Shown piece after piece: positions 63,470-64,000 of a stretch of 64,000 bases of DNA. The stretch covers positions 2,418,001 through 2,482,000 of the forward strand of contig OZ244794.1 in NCBI GenBank assembly GCA_965219915.1, in the 5' to 3' direction. The translations under genes and the position numbers were made by a program. Every line of letters starts with the position of its first letter. Positions within the stretch are counted from its first letter, which is position 1. Under the pieces are notes generated by a model that searched no databases, was not told the DNA's origin, and saw only the letters and a program-made list of their open reading frames with translations. The stretch is from Bin80 sp965219915 (GTDB lineage: Bacteria; Bacteroidota; Rhodothermia; Rhodothermales; Bin80).

Positions 63470-64000
63470 TCAGTGCGGAGATACGTCTCGAATCAAACTC
63501 TCCTTCCCGAATTTTGAGATGGTCTCCAACGTCTCATGTACCTCGTTCCAGGTCGTAGAGTAATTGATGACGCACATCCTGAGTGCTAACGCTCCACGAA
63601 GGCGTGTAGATGAAATGAAAGCATGGTCATCCCAGAAGACTCGGGCTAGTACATTCCTATTGATTGTTTCCAACATTTGATTGTCAAAGTCAGCATCCGC
63701 GGGATTTACTCGGAAGCATGCAATCCCCAGCGCAGCAGGTGCTAACATCTCCAGGACCACACTCTCTTCAACATACTCCTCAATCCTTCGCGCGAGCTCC
63801 ATCCCGTGCGATTGGGCTCTCCGGAATGCTGCCATACCAAAGGTTTGAACGGACATCCAGATCTTCAATGCCCTCACCGAACGACTAAGTTGCAAGCCCC
63901 TGTCCGAAAAATTTGGATGATTTGCGCCCCAAATAGTGTCCTGGAGAATATCGCACTTCCCGGCAAACGCACACTCAAGTGTGCGTAAATCCTTGACCAT
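63470..64000 (-). CDS. PLP-dependent group II (aromatic amino acid) decarboxylase, C-terminal part
   Basis: The open frame enters from the right edge, so only the last 176 or so residues are visible. They match the DDC/tyrosine-tryptophan decarboxylase family: DTIWGANHPNFSDRGLQLSR, SVRALKIWMSVQTFGMAAFR, MLAPAALGIACFRVNP, and FISSTRLRGALALRMCVINY near the end. The PLP-lysine motif lies upstream outside the window. The enzyme should decarboxylate an aromatic or acidic amino acid to an amine. The true start is not in view; the first Met at 64000 is internal. Confidence 0.88.
   Translation of the reverse strand: MVKDLRTLECAFAGKCDILQDTIWGANHPNFSDRGLQLSRSVRALKIWMSVQTFGMAAFRRAQSHGMELARRIEEYVEESVVLEMLAPAALGIACFRVNPADADFDNQMLETINRNVLARVFWDDHAFISSTRLRGALALRMCVINYSTTWNEVHETLETISKFGKESLIRDVSPH

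Overview
The window is about 64 kb of bacterial chromosome, densely coded, near 50% G+C by eye. I found no tRNA or rRNA gene, insertion sequence, prophage or CRISPR array. The best guess for the organism is a Gram-negative bacterium of the Bacteroidota/Rhodothermota/Balneolota neighbourhood (inference). The reasons are: almost no start codon has a Shine-Dalgarno sequence in front of it; there are three 6-bladed beta-propeller lipoproteins; SurA/PpiC chaperones and lipoprotein signals imply an outer membrane; methylmalonyl-CoA mutase is split into two subunits, the small one without a B12 domain; and ribosomal protein S1 has a long acidic extension.

1-12,120 (minus strand): the translation/transcription operon rimP-nusA-infB-rbfA-truB-ribF-rpsO-pnp, with a propeller lipoprotein inserted between rbfA and truB, a terminator-like leader in front of rimP, and a terminator-like hairpin between rpsO and pnp. 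Upstream lie nadB and prfB, the latter with an intact programmed +1 frameshift site. 12,121-18,400: a second propeller lipoprotein (+), a decayed HicB/HicA-like toxin-antitoxin pair (+), then (-) a small membrane protein, an aminotransferase and an antiquitin-type aldehyde dehydrogenase (probably lysine/aminoadipate breakdown), and a small protein with three identical-pattern Cys3His modules.

18,491-29,258: rpsA and cmk (-), then diverging (+) an RNA methyltransferase, methylmalonyl-CoA mutase small and large subunits, meaB and a glutaminyl-tRNA synthetase with a YqeY-like tail. 29,409-38,518 (-): kbl-tdh (threonine to glycine), a PotABCD-type ABC importer, an ACT-domain protein and gltX. 38,640-45,094 (+): three SurA-like periplasmic folding factors, a MoxR ATPase without its usual partners, and a DMT exporter. 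45,054-49,294 (-): topoisomerase IV-type parC-parE.

49,976-52,197 (+): an exported hypothetical protein, birA and coaX in overlapping frames. 52,178-54,888 (-): a YbaK deacylase and a large M28 metallopeptidase. 55,016-56,005 (+): a soluble protein made of two diverged copies of a Cache-like sensor module. 56,446-61,401 (-): the most unusual unit, a tight five-gene operon DUF1214 - sulfotransferase - SDR - SDR - SRPBCC that looks like a small-molecule or lipid modification pathway with no product known to me. The right end carries a third propeller lipoprotein and the C-terminal part of a PLP-dependent aromatic amino acid decarboxylase cut by the window edge.
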